Positions 39,101 through 51,180 are shown, counted from the stretch's first letter. The stretch is 64,000 nucleotides of DNA from Apostichopus japonicus (GCF_037975245.1 NC_092580.1:23267001-23331000); one strand, 5' to 3'. Notes: generated from the letters alone by a model not told the origin. Program-made: numbers and translations.

Positions 39101-42100
39101 CATAAGACAATGTGTTAGCTCGAAGCAATAAAAAACATTCTTACAAACAACTTGATGTGTCTATTTACACCTCCTCCTAGACCTCTTTGATCCAGAGAAA
39201 TAAATTCTGCTCTGTTAATCCTTCGGATCGTGATGAGTATATATACACAACACCATGTATAGGTCCCATTATGAATCACTACATTTGAACGTTAGGTTTA
39301 AAGGAATACTACATTTAAAATGTCAAGTTTGTATAGATCGCGCAGATGGTGAGTTTTCCTCCGGAATTTGACTTCTGATTGGTCAATGTTTCCACGGTAT
39401 ACCTTAAAAACACAAACTTAACCATTGCTTCGCTTCCCCCCCCCCCCCTCCCTCCGTGTTTTATCATATCCTGTCATAATTTTGAATATTTTATTAACTT
39501 GTACGTATCCTTAAAGTTTAATATCTAATGGCAAATTTGGAAGATGCATATAGGTATTACTGGCCGCTGAATTGACCAGGAGGAGGGTACTGGGACAGGT
39601 ATGGGTCCTTCCGATGTTTTAATTCGAAGTTCATTGTACAAAACTGTAAAGAAATCACGCGTCAGTTGATCCTCATAGATCTTACGTAACAAGAAAGATA
39701 ACAGTCTTTGTGATTCCTTACTACGTTGTTCATGAGAACATTGAGCGTAACACTTCACACAAGTATGAATTTCACCCACGTTGTTGCTTAGTTACAGCGT
39801 TCACAAAGTCTACAGACTTTGACCCCTGGTGACCACAGACATGACGTTTTACCTATGCTCACCAAGGTGAACCTACATACCAAGTATGAAGTTCATATAT
39901 AGTATTAAGAGGGAGCTATCATGTTTACATGTTCAGATTTTGAACTCAGATGACATTGAACTCTACGATAAAACAATAAGGTACTTTTATTCACCAAAGT
40001 GAATCCACTTACCAAGTATGACGTTAATCCAGCATACCAATAGTTTAGTTAACGTGTTTACAAGCTAAGTGTGTCATATGCACACACAACATTGTATAAA
40101 TTCCTTTACCTGCAGCAATGAATCGAAAACCGAATATTTTCAAAATGTCAGAGTGGTATTAACCGGGTGTTCATTTTCAAGTTGTAAACGGTTCATAAAT
40201 AAGGGAGCGCAGAAAAGTTTGAACATTTTCCGCTCAACGTGTGACGAATATTAAATATGTAATGTTGGCTGCATGGGGGGAACAAAATCTTCAATCTATT
40301 AAGCTACTCTCTAACAAACGGTCAAAATTTTGTTGAAAATACATTGTAAGATGTCTAATTAAGCCTGATCAGTTGTTTTAATCTTATCTTGTGACAATTT
40401 TTAGAAGATATAAATATTACTTTGTTGAGCTGATTCGAAGACCATATAGACTTAATAAGAATATATGTATTATATATAAATATATAACATCGATTCACAT
40501 CCGTATATAAGGACTGTATTTTTTTTTCTTTTCTTTTGACGTTTCGGGATGATTTATTTCCCTGTCGTGTCATTGTTTATATTCACCGTTCTCAGGGATG
40601 TTTCCTTGTCAACTGAAGCGTATCAAACAGTCCATAACGCCCTAGACGCAGTGGAACATAAATTCAAAATTTGGCGACAGCCCGTTTGACGTCACTAATG
40701 ATGTATGAACGTACAGTTCCCGAGAAAAGAAAAACCCCAATTAAAGCGCGATGTTTCAACCTATAGGGGTGAAAAATTATCTCTAGCGGTCAACCCTTGT
40801 CAAAACGAAAAATATCTCATCCATCATATACGCATTTTTGAGTTCGAAGGGGTCATCCTTTCTTTAACGAAATGGGTTATAAGAAACCGTTGCATGTTTA
40901 TACCTCAAATGATATCTTGTGATGTGTTGTATACTACTCTGCATGCATGGTCCACATATAGAAACTATATTTTATATACCTGTATACCTCCGCACTGACA
41001 TGTTGGCCTATTGGTGGTTTATACAAAAAGAATTATCACAAAAGCATGAACATAATAAAATCAAATTGTTTACAAGAAGAAGAAGAAGGGGGGGATGTCG
41101 CCATTGGACGTGAAACCAAAACAAATCATACATTTAGGTTCGCAATGAAATTATTCGAAACTCAGTCTTTGAACTATCAATATAGAAACGGTTATATTTT
41201 CTCACTGAGACATTTAATTGTCCTATTGAAAACTCACCGGTGTCTATAAGAATAACTGCTGAGGAGGAGGGAGAGAGAGAGGGGGTGGGTCAGAACCTTC
41301 AGGAAGGTCCCTTTGAAAACTTTAGCACGTTTACAAAAACTATGGGGCCATTTTATTACTGAAAACTTATAAATCTGTTACATCTTATATGCTGTTCAAT
41401 ATCTGTTCCGTTCATTCATTACACTAACGTGGCGTCTTGCCTCTCAGCTTGTTAGTTAATCAGATCAGGAGGTTGCCAATTAACTCTCTTTGCGGATTAG
41501 TTTCTAATTGTTAATCAAACGCTCGCATCAAAGTTAATAAACTAGCAATCAATGGATAACTAGAGTGTTACCTATCTTTTGTTTGCCGAGTTGTTTTTGT
41601 GTTTGATAGTTGAAGTTTACCTCCTTAAATCTTCATTATAAGCTTAAGAAAACGATACTATCAAACTAAATCGATAACCGCGGTTTAGTTCAATGTTTAA
41701 TACCAACACTCCTCTCTCTCGATAAACTGTTGTTCCAAATGAAGCGACAGTCGAAATAGAATGATTTCATCCTCATGTTTACGCTGTTCGAATGCGTGAC
41801 TTCGCACAATGTTGTTGAAAGTATCATGGATAACGCAATTACTGTATGTTCCAAGCGGAGTACATTGGTACTCAGGGCTGAGTCCGCGGAGAAACTGAAT
41901 CAGATATACCGTACCGTTTCTAGGCAAGGCAAAATGGCACCTTGCTTCAATTAGTCAAGTTTGCCGGATTAACTTGCTAGACAAATCGTACATTTCTCTA
42001 ACTACTCATAAACTAGTCTCTTTTTAAAATTTACGCCATATGAAAGAGAACTTTATGGAGGGAGGGTAGTGGAGAAGGCATGTCCTAATGCACCCATGCA

Positions 42101-44328
42101 GTGGCTACTGCATTTGACATCAAGCAACTAAAAACACATAATATAACGTGTGGGTATAAATTATACGCAGTCTAATATCTCTATGTCAATCCAAATTGAG
42201 CTGTTCATGTGTGGTTTTAAAGATTACAATCAAGTTCCAAACGATGCATTGAACTTTGCCTAATATATCGCTTAAGCAGACTTTTGGGATTAGCTGTTGA
42301 AATGTGATGACATATTAAATCAGCAAATCACATAAGCAGGAGTATATACAAGTATTGAATCGAATATATACGCATATTAATTGGAATATATACACCTACT
42401 ATGTTCCTGTTAATGTGATTGACTGATTTAATACGCGTATATATTCGAGCGTGTATATATTCGAATTAATAAACGCGTAGGCCTATATATTCGATTTAAT
42501 ACAACCATATAAATCTGCCTTCCGAATTGCTGCTGTCATATTCGTGTATATTATGTTCGATTTAATACGCGTATATGATATATTTTTCCTACATGGCCTA
42601 CCATACTTTTCTGGTGTTTTCGTACTTGACTAGTAGAAAAAATGCTCTTTCAATCACGTGATTCCATATGTAAAGGTCACATTAAATAAATGAACACTAT
42701 ACTGATTCTAACGGTAGCAGTCTGTACAAAAATCTTCGACCAGACACTCCCCCTCCCCCCCCCCCCTTAAAAGAAATCGGTGACCATGGGACCTGAGCCA
42801 AATTCTTTTTTCACTCTTATTTGAAGTTGAACGTGCGAAGCTAAAAGAGGTAATTTTGGTGAATTTGTTGTATCTAACATTGCCACAATGAACGCTATTC
42901 CAAAGCCCGATTGTCACCTTCAATATGCTAGCATATATTGATGAAAGCATATACATGATATCGTTACTATCGTAAGCTCTAATCAGGTAGAGACCAAATG
43001 CAACTTTTATCAAAGTTAATCTCAGCTTTTTGAATTTGCTGGTTATCCCTTTTCAAGGTGATTATTTTTATTGTAATAATATCGCCCCTCTCTCTCCCAT
43101 TGTAGCATGACCCAAGATTATGCTTACGAACGAAAATACGCTGGTATTGTTTATTTGTAATACATATAGGTAGGCCTATGGATTCGAAACCGTTTTACTT
43201 TGACAATATAAATATGAAATTCGAAGAAATACCGAATAGCATATACAGAGATATATAGGTTAATAATGTTATTCGTGTACGAGAGGATACATGTTTATGT
43301 AAGAGTTTATGAATGATAAACGACGGTACATTGATTGACCGTGTACACGCTACAGGAGAGTAAACTAATCCTATAACACATTGTTTATTTACCGGGTGGA
43401 GGGGGGGGGGGGTTAGTGTCCGCCATGAAGATCATGGTGGGGTATGCACGTCGCTTCATAATTTGTAATCAGTGGGGGGAAAAAAGAGAAAAAAAAAGAA
43501 CTTTCCGCCGGGCGGAAAGCAACCTTTTTGTACGTCGGACGTTCCCATTTATTCTTTGTTAGGTTTCGAAGTATTCTGTATGTTTGGTGGAACGTGGTAA
43601 AGATAACCAAGACTATAACATTATTATTAGATCCAAACATATTTCTTCTTTGCCATTTGTTTGTTTTAGTTCAAAAAACTATATTCGCGAAATTGATAAA
43701 TCTTATTAGCGTAATGTATAGGGAGGGATGAAAAGATATATACGTTCCCGCTCTAAAAGGTGTGTTAGTAATAAAACAGTAATATAATTGTAACACAGTA
43801 ACAAAACAGTAATATTACTGTAATTTATCGTACTTACACAATTGCAAAGAAAATATATAAAGACACCAACAATTTATCAAAGATATAATAAAATTAATGA
43901 GTAGCCTAAATAAATATGAGGCTAACAATAATACACTCATTAATATATGCCTCGGTTACTTTGTGTTAATCGTTTACCTTACTTACATATATATGACGCA
44001 TACAATGACCGTATATATAGATATGAACACTAAAGTCATATTTATAGAATTACGAAGAATCTAGAAAACGGGATAGACTCCACCATGTAATATAATGTAT
44101 TGTTAATTCTGATTGAATTTTCATTTATTTCATACAAACTTTTTTTTTAACTAATAAGCAAATCTATGAATAAAAAATACCATTGTAATCGTTTATTTGT
44201 GTTTTTCTCATACACCGAGAAAATAATAATAAAAAAAAAAATACTTACCACCATGATGCCGATATTCCAGTTAAGTATGGAAAGACCGAGAACCAAAAGA
44301 AGAAGATATTTCTCTCAGAAGACAACAT
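26773..44328 (-). CDS. Wnt2: Wnt2 secreted signalling ligand, 6 exons
   Basis: Exons on the - strand (44328-44249, 38294-38065, 32862-32582, 30562-30464, 29496-29328, 27137-26773) join in phase to a complete 407-residue Wnt with 24 cysteines and a hydrophobic signal peptide (residues 1 to ~24). The subfamily call rests on Wnt2-type blocks: [48 protein letters not shown] and [20 protein letters not shown]. Wnt proteins are lipid-modified secreted ligands for Frizzled/LRP receptors; the loop CHGVSGAC (residues 209-216) carries the probable palmitoleoylated Ser213. Oddities are Ala215 where Wnts normally have Ser, a basic run KRRRRK (259-264), and a 56-residue tail after the last conserved Cys-Lys, against about a dozen residues in human WNT2. 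The gene lies tail to tail with ST7. Confidence 0.97.
28560..29110. repeat. GTCATC/CATCTGGGAGGGGACG minisatellite in the last Wnt2 intron
   Basis: About 550 bp built of degenerate units such as GGAACGTCACCATCTGGGAG and GGGACGCCATTATCTAAGAG, roughly 25-40 bp each, with two poly-G runs embedded. It lies between Wnt2 exons 5 and 6. No gene is visible in it. Confidence 0.8.
29328..29496 (-). CDS. Wnt2: Wnt2 exon 5
   Basis: The acceptor TTCTTCCTCAG ends at 29497 and the donor GTACGT starts at 29327. The exon encodes [20 protein letters not shown], the basic run KRRRRKPSK, and [18 protein letters not shown]. It ends in phase 1. Exons 4 and 5 together span 268 nt, close to the single vertebrate exon 4 as I remember it. 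Confidence 0.96.
30464..30562 (-). CDS. Wnt2: Wnt2 exon 4, lipidation loop
   Basis: The acceptor TTCTTTGCAG ends at 30563 and the donor GTATG starts at 30463. The exon encodes [20 protein letters not shown] then [13 protein letters not shown]. This is the palmitoleoylation hairpin with Ser213 kept and Ala at 215. The exon is exactly 33 codons in phase 0. Confidence 0.96.
30953..30973. repeat. (TA)n microsatellite
   Basis: About ten TA units in the Wnt2 intron between exons 3 and 4. Confidence 0.85.
32582..32862 (-). CDS. Wnt2: Wnt2 exon 3
   Basis: The acceptor TTTTCCAAG ends at 32863 and the donor GTAAGT starts at 32581. The exon encodes [40 protein letters not shown] and [16 protein letters not shown], the Wnt core helices. 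It ends in phase 0. Confidence 0.97.
33061..33155. repeat. Short tandem repeats GACTGTCATTTAAGCA / GCATTTAACT
   Basis: Interleaved 15- to 17-bp and ~15-bp units in the Wnt2 intron between exons 2 and 3. Confidence 0.8.
36235..37367. mobile_element. hAT-type element with GGTTTCTTCC subterminal arrays (1133 bp)
   Basis: Starts CAGGGTTCGCAGGTTTCTTC and ends GAAGAAACCGAACCCTG, with a perfect 8-bp target duplication GCGACAGA (36227-36234 and 37368-37375). Both ends carry repeated, inverted TTTCTTCCAGTTTCTTCCGG words (36249-36350 and 37229-37358). The interior is AT-rich with no transposase. It lies in the Wnt2 intron between exons 2 and 3. Confidence 0.93.
37794..38010. repeat. Dispersed repeat family R2, copy b
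   Basis: Second copy of the 24771-24980 sequence, with extra sequence (TGTGCACACCAAATTATGAG) near its left third. It ends ~55 bp downstream of the Wnt2 exon 2 donor. Confidence 0.85.
38065..38294 (-). CDS. Wnt2: Wnt2 exon 2
   Basis: The acceptor TTATTTTGCAG ends at 38295 and the donor GTAAGT starts at 38064. The exon encodes [20 protein letters not shown], then [16 protein letters not shown] (the Wnt FRxxRWNCS motif) and VFGKSVIK. It enters in phase 2 and leaves in phase 1. Confidence 0.97.
39800..40110. repeat. Dispersed repeat family R1, copy c
   Basis: Contains TTTGACCCCTGGTGACC, CTCACCAAGGTGAACCTACA, two ACCAAGTATGA(A/C)GTT words and GTGTTTACAAGCTAAG. It lies in the first Wnt2 intron. 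Confidence 0.65.
42355..42580. repeat. AT-rich palindromic array, TTCGATTTAATACGCGTATATA
   Basis: Variants of TATTCGATTTAATACGCGTA recur at about 42425, 42470, 42495 and 42550, each with the self-complementary core TACGCGTA or a relative. It lies in the first Wnt2 intron. Confidence 0.65.
44249..44328 (-). CDS. Wnt2: Wnt2 exon 1, signal peptide
   Basis: The ATG is at 44328-44326 and the donor GTAAGT starts at 44248. The exon encodes [20 protein letters not shown] then GISASW and two bases of a second Trp codon. A hydrophobic leader ending in SxWW, with a phase-2 junction after the first Trp, matches the first exon of vertebrate WNT2 as I remember it, and the phase fits the next exon exactly. 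The first intron is about 6 kb. Confidence 0.85.
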
Positions 44329-45099
44329 TGTTCTCTAGAAGCAGAGATGCGAGTACCGGTTTAACTGGGATACTCTATATGTATGAGAAAAGACACACAG
44401 AAGTGAAATCGCCGCAGAACGTGAAAAGTTTGGAAAGAGGTTTCGCAAGATATCAGACACGCCGGCGAAAACGATGAAAGTTCTTCAACCCTTCGCTTAG
44501 CGAAATGAATAACCTACTATCGCGACAGATTAGCCTATATAGGCCTATATATGTTTCTCTTCAAAATGTTGTCTAGCGTATACTGTGATTTACTGTCAAT
44601 CAAATCGAAACTCCTTGAAAAACTTGCAGATTGAAATTAATATATATGCTTTGAAATTCTCCAAAATCGTCTGCTGTTGTTGTTTTCTTTCGCTAACCCT
44701 CTCCGTAATAAATCATTCTTAATATTTTACTATCAATGCCGTCGTAGCGTTCTGAAAAAAATGTATGCATATATAGCCACAAGCAAATTTAACACATTCT
44801 TCAGGAACACAATCAAGCCATAAAGTAAAAAATATCTTCCATAAATAGATATTTCTTTCTCCAAATGGTCCTCTTCAGAAAGAAAGTAAACACATCAAAA
44901 CAAGTCCTCCACCGATTCAACGATATATCGTTCCTTTAATTTGCGATCCGTCTTTTGCTCAAACTGTTGTTACTTGTTTCTAGATACTGTTAGTACTGCA
45001 GGGGATTGAGAAGGACAGAAATCAACTTATGATCAAACCTGGCTGCTGTCTGAACAGTTTGTGAGGGATTGAGCGATGACGCGGTGTGAATGAACAATC

Positions 45100-45200
45100 C
45101 CCATTGGTTTATTCTTGATTACATCAAAGGAAAAGCCGATTCAGTCACTTGGCTCATCTTTCTAAAGTGGAATAAAGTTGTGAGACAACTTTGATTCAAT
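45100..45200 (-). promoter_or_regulatory. Candidate Wnt2 upstream regulatory patch
   Basis: About 780-870 bp upstream of the Wnt2 ATG. It holds a CCAAT box read on the - strand (ATTGG at 45103-45107), two TCF/LEF-like sites in opposite orientation (ATCAAAG at 45123-45129 and CTTTGAT at 45189-45195), and a palindrome AAAGTTGT-GAG-ACAACTTT (~45175-45193). Motifs this short occur by chance; function is inference. Confidence 0.25.
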
Positions 45201-47398
45201 CAGCTTTTCTTGAGGAAACAAATTTGTCTGAGTTGGATGAAGAAGAAACAAAATCAGACAATTATTTGCCGGAGAGATTCAGTGCATTGTTGACAAGGAA
45301 TCTTAGGAAGTTGGTTGGTCTTTTTGTGGAGTTTTCCTCAGGCCCGCCAGCCAAAGCAACCATGCATGGCTGCAACGCAAATGGGATTTCATGACTAGCC
45401 TGTGCTGTATACATCCTTTCTAGGGGGTTGCAATCGACATCCCCTTCCCATCGCCCCATGAAAAGAAGCAAATGGAGGTAAACAGCAAGGTGTATAGAAT
45501 AGTCAACTTGAATGTAAAATCACCATTATCCCACAGTAAGGTAACCCTATCGGTTCAGTCGACTTGTTAAACGTACTATATAGACAGTCCCCCTTTTTTT
45601 TTTGGGGGGGGGGTGGGTAAAAATTTATACGCTAAAAGATACAAAAAAGAATAATTTTCCTTCATGAACTGACCCTCCCCCCTCCTATTCCTCTTTTATT
45701 AAAACAACAAATTTTCATGGCAATGGCTTTTATTCACGCTTGATGATAGTATTTAATGACGTCACAATATAAAAACTACATGTATTGTTCTTATTAAGGC
45801 CTGAAAATGTCAAAATAATAATAATAATAATTATAATAATAATAAACATAATAATGAAAAGTTGAAATTCGTTGGTAGGTTACCGTATATAGCTAGAGAT
45901 ATATCCTACCTCGGCTCCATTTCCCTCATCCAATCACCCAAGGGCTGTGGCGTTGAGGGTCATACTTTTCGCGAAATTATGGCACCGTGGACCAACTTTT
46001 GAAGTTTTACGTAAGGATATTATAAAATAGCCTATAATACGGTATTCTTTATTCCACATTTCCCCTTGCCCTCAATTTAATCAGGGGCACCGAGGGTTAT
46101 ATCCTATACCCACCTCGCTATGTCTCCCAACCCCCATCACCAACCAAAAGAAGTCACGACATTAATATTGGTAATCTTACAACCGACTGATTTTTCTGCT
46201 TATAATAAATATTCATAACGACGTGAATAATTAGGAATACCATGTTACCATAACAATACTTTACGAAAAACAAGACCCTCCGCTCGAAACTATACTATTC
46301 GAGGGACATGACGGCATGACAGTCAGTCAAACTTGTTTGGTTGGGTGTTGCGCCCCCCCTCCCCCACCAAGAAAAGAAGAAGAAAAAACGGGAAAATAAA
46401 AATGGAACAAAATGTATTAAATAAAAGAGCAGGATATTTCAGGGCTTACGACTATCTCTTCTACTTCGACAATTTGCGATAAACACACACACCGTACACA
46501 CACACATACAATTTTGTTTGGTTCTGAGTTTTTTCCCCGTTTCTATTCAATATGGTACTGAGTCTATTAGAGTCCAGTCAACCACACTGTCAGATATGCA
46601 TTAAATTACTTAGCATAATAATCGTTGATAGTCACTTTAAAGTTCTTTTGTGTCATGTATGAGCCGTTTCATCGTTTATGTGTTTTCTTTAACTTCATTT
46701 CTCACAGAAGACACCTCTTCGGCCCCCTTCACATGTTGCTGTTATAGCTAAACCACAATTACCTCCATCTAGCTAATCGCATCCTACCTAATCGATTGAC
46801 CAAATAACGTCTTCTTCTTTTTTTTTTACTCTCTTTCTTTCTTCAAGGCAAATTTGTCTCCTTACAATTGTCTGTAATACCTACAATTGGCATGCGCGCT
46901 CCGTGCATTGTTGTTCGATGTGACGAATCGCTCTTTTTTAGCCAGGGAGCAATTACCTTTACTAAAGAACCCCTATACAACAAGAGGTTGTTAAGAAAAG
47001 CCTCATCTAAAGGAAACTAATTAAGAAGAAGTGTATGTATGTGTATGTGCACTCCCGTCAATGAATTCTTCTCACTAATCCGAAGTGACCTCAAATTAAA
47101 ATGAGCCGATGAACATCCCCAGCAATTGTAACAATTTGTAAAGGAAAACAACTTATTTCGGTGTTTTCTCTTATTGTGTATCGGGGAAAGAACTTTTGAG
47201 GGGCAGAAAATATACTGAGTTATTTGTTGTACACCCTCAGGAAAAAACTGGGGATTGAAAAGATTAGGTAGTATCTATTAAGCGACAAAATATACATAAC
47301 ATAGCGTTAGTCTCTGTTGCATCCTTCCTGTGAGTTTTTGAGGTTACAGCTTTAATAGGATTGGCGGTCAAATGCAATTTATCGGCTTAAATATAAGA

Positions 47399-47995
47399 GG
47401 TTTCACTCTTCACAGTTTCGAATTGAAATTACTCCCTTGATGTTGCCGGTGAAAAGAAAAGGCAGTGTTTGTACGCCCCGGATGAAAGCTGTCAAAATCT
47501 ACTATGGGGTCATAGTTTACAAGAGTCAATAAGGGTAACAGCCTACGTAAGTTAAGAGTTATGGAAAGGGGTGTGGGTGGGGGGGGAGGGAGGGTTGAGT
47601 ATGGGGGTAGCAACCCAGTCTCATTTGGGATGCAGAACACTACTTTTTATAATACTACCGGTATAAGATATAACCAAAGATGAGAGCAACCCTTACGAGA
47701 GTTTCCAGTCTTCACAGCCTCGTATTGAAATTACTCCATTGATGTTGCCGGTGACAAGAAAAGACGATGTTCAACTTCGTGATCAAATCTGTCAAAATCT
47801 ACTATGGGGACATAGTTTACTAGAGTCAGTATCTGTAATACATAGGTTGATAGAATTATGGAAATGGGGCAGGGGCGGGGGGGTGGAGTATGGGGGTAGC
47901 GATCCAGTTTTCTTTTGGACCGAGGATCACTATGATACATTATGCAGCTGGTATAGTATATGACCAATAATATGGACGAACCTGACGTGAATATG
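47399..47995. repeat. Tandem direct duplication, 302-bp period
   Basis: Two copies (~47399-47700 and ~47701-47995) share TTGAAATTACTCC, TTGATGTTGCCGGTGA, TGTCAAAATCTACTATGGGG, CATAGTTTAC and GAGTATGGGGGTAGC. They are moderately diverged. Read on the - strand both keep short open frames, but I see no gene. Confidence 0.85.
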
Positions 47996-48097
47996 GATGG
48001 AGGGGTACGGGAAGTACCACCAGCCCGGTCAATTCTGAGGTGGTCTGGGGATATATGGGAAAAGAAGTATTATCACTTTTATTAATATACTAAATTA

Positions 48098-49121
48098 TAG
48101 TGTTTGCACTGGTTATCCGGGTACCCGGGTACCCGCCCGACGTGATACTACCCGGTTCCTAATTTATTACCCGAATCCTACGCAAAGTGTGAAAAAAAAT
48201 TTAAAAAAATTGGCAAACCGACGGTTAGGCAGATTTCCCATTGACTTAGTGTATTGTTAGGCTACCATGTGGTCGAAGATAACAGCAATAACGAAAGTTT
48301 TTCCATGGATATGTTATAACTGCGTCACAATTTCAGCTAAAAAACAGATGGCTAGACTAGATTACCCCATTGACTTAGTGTGGTGTTAGGCAACCATGTG
48401 GTCGAACGTAACAGCAATAACGAAAGTATTCCATGGATGTCTTATAACTGCGTCACAACTTCAGTAAATAAACAGATGGTTAGGCTAAGCTAGATTTCTC
48501 ATTGACTTAGTGTGGTGTTAGGCCACCATGTGGAAGAAATAATTATTTACTCATTCGTTTATTTCATAGAAGGAAAGCTGACAAGGAATTTTATGACATT
48601 TTTATGGATTATAGACGGGATAACTAAAAAATAGAAATCGCAAGTGGCTTTTTACTAATCGTTTAAATCCCAAATGCGATCACTTTGCGCGAATCGCGCA
48701 ATATCGCGGCAAATGCGAACCCTGAGCCTGCATAATAGATAGTAGTAGTAGTAACAACTAAATTGGATATTTATATGGTTTGATCCAATAGACGTGCACG
48801 AGCAAGCATAGGCAGCGGCGGCAGTGCGATGTTAGTATTAATGCTAATTATAATTAAAATAATTTATTACAAGTTAATGAAAGAAACAAAAGCAAATAAA
48901 TATTATTGAGGAGGGTTTTATACCTTATCTTACACCTACGTATTTGAACATGAAAACATTGTCAGTAGAGAATATAATGCATTTATTACAGCATCCAATA
49001 CGTAATTTCTTGAAAATCGTTATACACGAGGGTAAACAATTTTTTTCCGGGTACCCGGATACCCGACGGGTAACGGCCCTCGGGTACCCGGTTCCCGATT
49101 TTTGGACCCGTGTAAACACTA
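48098..49121. mobile_element. hAT-type MITE, copy 2 (1024 bp)
   Basis: Same family as 14992-16122 and in the same orientation: starts TAGTGTTTGCACTGGT, ends ACCCGTGTAAACACTA, with a perfect 8-bp target duplication CTAAATTA (48090-48097 and 49122-49129). The two copies match closely by eye. The ~107-bp length difference lies mainly in the internal repeat blocks near the (TTAGGG)3 of copy 1. Confidence 0.95.
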
Positions 49122-49129
49122 CTAAATTA

Positions 49130-50465
49130 AAGGAGAAACTTCAAGAAGAGAGACGGGTTAAATGTTTATCCAAATGAAACGAACTGTCTCGGGACGTCAC
49201 TTATTATGAAAAACGTTTTCAGTAATATTGATTTATTCTGCGGGAGGTGTTAAATCAACTTCACTAACACACCATACAAATAGATAACTATACAGATAAA
49301 CAGAAAATTATAAATGACATGTTCATCGTGACAATAGACCGTCAAGGAATTGATAATTAATTTAAAAACAATGTTCAGCATAGTGAAGTAAGGCTTTTAA
49401 TGACAAATTTATATCATATCCCACAAGTCGACGGTTGCTTATATTTTGGACTATACCATTCGATCATAGGGTTGGCGTCGAGTTTAGCAATGGTAATATA
49501 TCGGTATAGGTTAGGGATTAATGATAAAATAATTAGTATTAATTCACTAAATTAATGGACTGTGGATGTCAAGTGTCGTTCTCAAAAATATTCTGAGAAC
49601 GACAAAACAACGACTGTTTTAGATTCTACACAAATACATAACATCTCTACTCAATAGTGGAATATACTGACCGGCGACATAAGCTACATTGGTGATGGAA
49701 TTCAAGAACCCTTAATCGCTCCATGATCACTGCGTTGCCGATTAAAGGAGTGTCACAATACCTGGCTAGCCAGTGTGCGACTATCGCCTTACTTCACCCC
49801 AAAATGGGGGAATATCCTGACATCAAATATACACGTATAGCTCAATCCGCCAGCGAGGTTTGGTTCCTCCCAGTTCAGAGGGATATGGTTATCATAACCA
49901 CTGTACTAACCAGCGGAATATGCGAATGAAAATATATTGGTATAACCACTGTACTAACCAGCGGAATATGCGAATGAAAATATATTGGTATAACCGATTT
50001 ATAACCGACAATACTTCACTCTATGACCCCCTACCCCTACTGTTTCTTTACCTCCCTTCCAATAGATAGATATTCAGCTGCTCTCATGTCGAAAACAATG
50101 AACTGTCTTCTTTCCGAAGGAACAAAAACGCAAGAAAAAGTCCGTATACAATAAAGATGGCGCTATGCAGATATGTATATGGTATACCAAGTTGAGTTCA
50201 TGTATTGTCATATCCATTAACGTTGCACTATTTTTGAATAGGTCAAGAGAATCTGTCTCCAGGTTGTTACAAATGCTTAGTACCACAACCTAATGAAACT
50301 GTTCAAATACAAAGAGATGTGACACAAGAAATACTTCGTTGAACCAGTTTTATTATGAAATAAATAGAGTTTTGATTAAGGCCTAGTTCAATCTCTGTTT
50401 TCGTTTTAATTGACCAAAAATGTCACACAGACAAACTTTCATGGAAAACAAGCTCAGTTTATTGC
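49130..50465. other. Intergenic, no gene seen
   Basis: AT-rich spacer between the MITE copy and the G/C-ended transposon. The only structure noticed is the 48-bp duplication. Confidence 0.5.
49894..49995. repeat. Exact 48-bp tandem duplication
   Basis: Two identical 48-bp units (ATAACCACTGTACTAACCAG onward) followed by six bases of a third. Having no mismatch marks it as recent or an assembly artefact. Confidence 0.9.
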
Positions 50466-50514
50466 CAGGTGCGTATCCAGGGGGGGGGGCGTTGGGGGCG
50501 CGCGCCCCCCGGGT

Positions 50515-50637
50515 AAGGAAAAGAGGAGAGAAAAAAAAGAGAAGAAAAATGGGAAAAGGAGGGGAAAAAAGAAAAGGAGGAGAGGAAGGAAGGGAAAAGA
50601 AAAAGAAAAAAGAGAGAAAAAGGAGAAAAGGGGGGAG
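50515..50637 (+). repeat. Purine-only tract (123 nt, one T)
   Basis: All A/G from 50515 to 50637 except T at 50550, so 87 uninterrupted purines. It generates long Lys/Arg or Phe/Leu/Ser open frames that are not genes. Confidence 0.95.
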
Positions 50638-51180
50638 TAGAAGATAGCCAAGACCTTGGTAAGAGAAAGATCCCTATTATATACACAGGGTAGCCAGTGA
50701 CAGATCAAGGATTACGGAGGGGGTGTGCGCCTCACCCTACCCCTTACCTCGACAACTCCATTTTTGACGTTTCCGTTTTTCCTCTCTCACTAATGTACTT
50801 GAACTCGACCGAGTCGTCGGGGAACATAACGCATTTCGGGAAGGGGGCGACCGCCCCCCCCCCCGAGCAAATTTTCTTTATGACATCGCTAGTAATTTCA
50901 AAATAGACAATGCTTAGATGCAACTTACAAGGCCTGGGAAGTGTCATTTCCAGCGATCTGGGAGGCATTTTCGGCCAAAATTTTTCTTGTATGCTTCGCG
51001 CCAACTCATGGTGGCGCTTCGCTTAGATAGTTTGCCTACAGGCTTCGCCCTCCCTTGGCAATTACTCGCTACACTCCTGTTCGAATTTGTAAAGCAAAGA
51101 GCAGATATAACATCATATCAATGAGCATTGAAATGCATGTTCCAGGATGTACAGCCTCAAAAACTGTCAATGTGTGTAGT

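Larger units (their letters stand above)
44329..48097. other. Wnt2 upstream intergenic region
   Basis: No gene seen. It contains the candidate regulatory patch, AT-rich sequence with AAT/AATAAT runs near 45810-45850, and the 302-bp tandem duplication. The Wnt2 transcription start is not identified. Confidence 0.5.

Noticed and set aside
50410-50708. Lys/Arg-rich and Phe/Ser/Leu-rich frames on both strands
   Set aside because: Produced by the 123-nt purine tract inside a transposon; not proteins.
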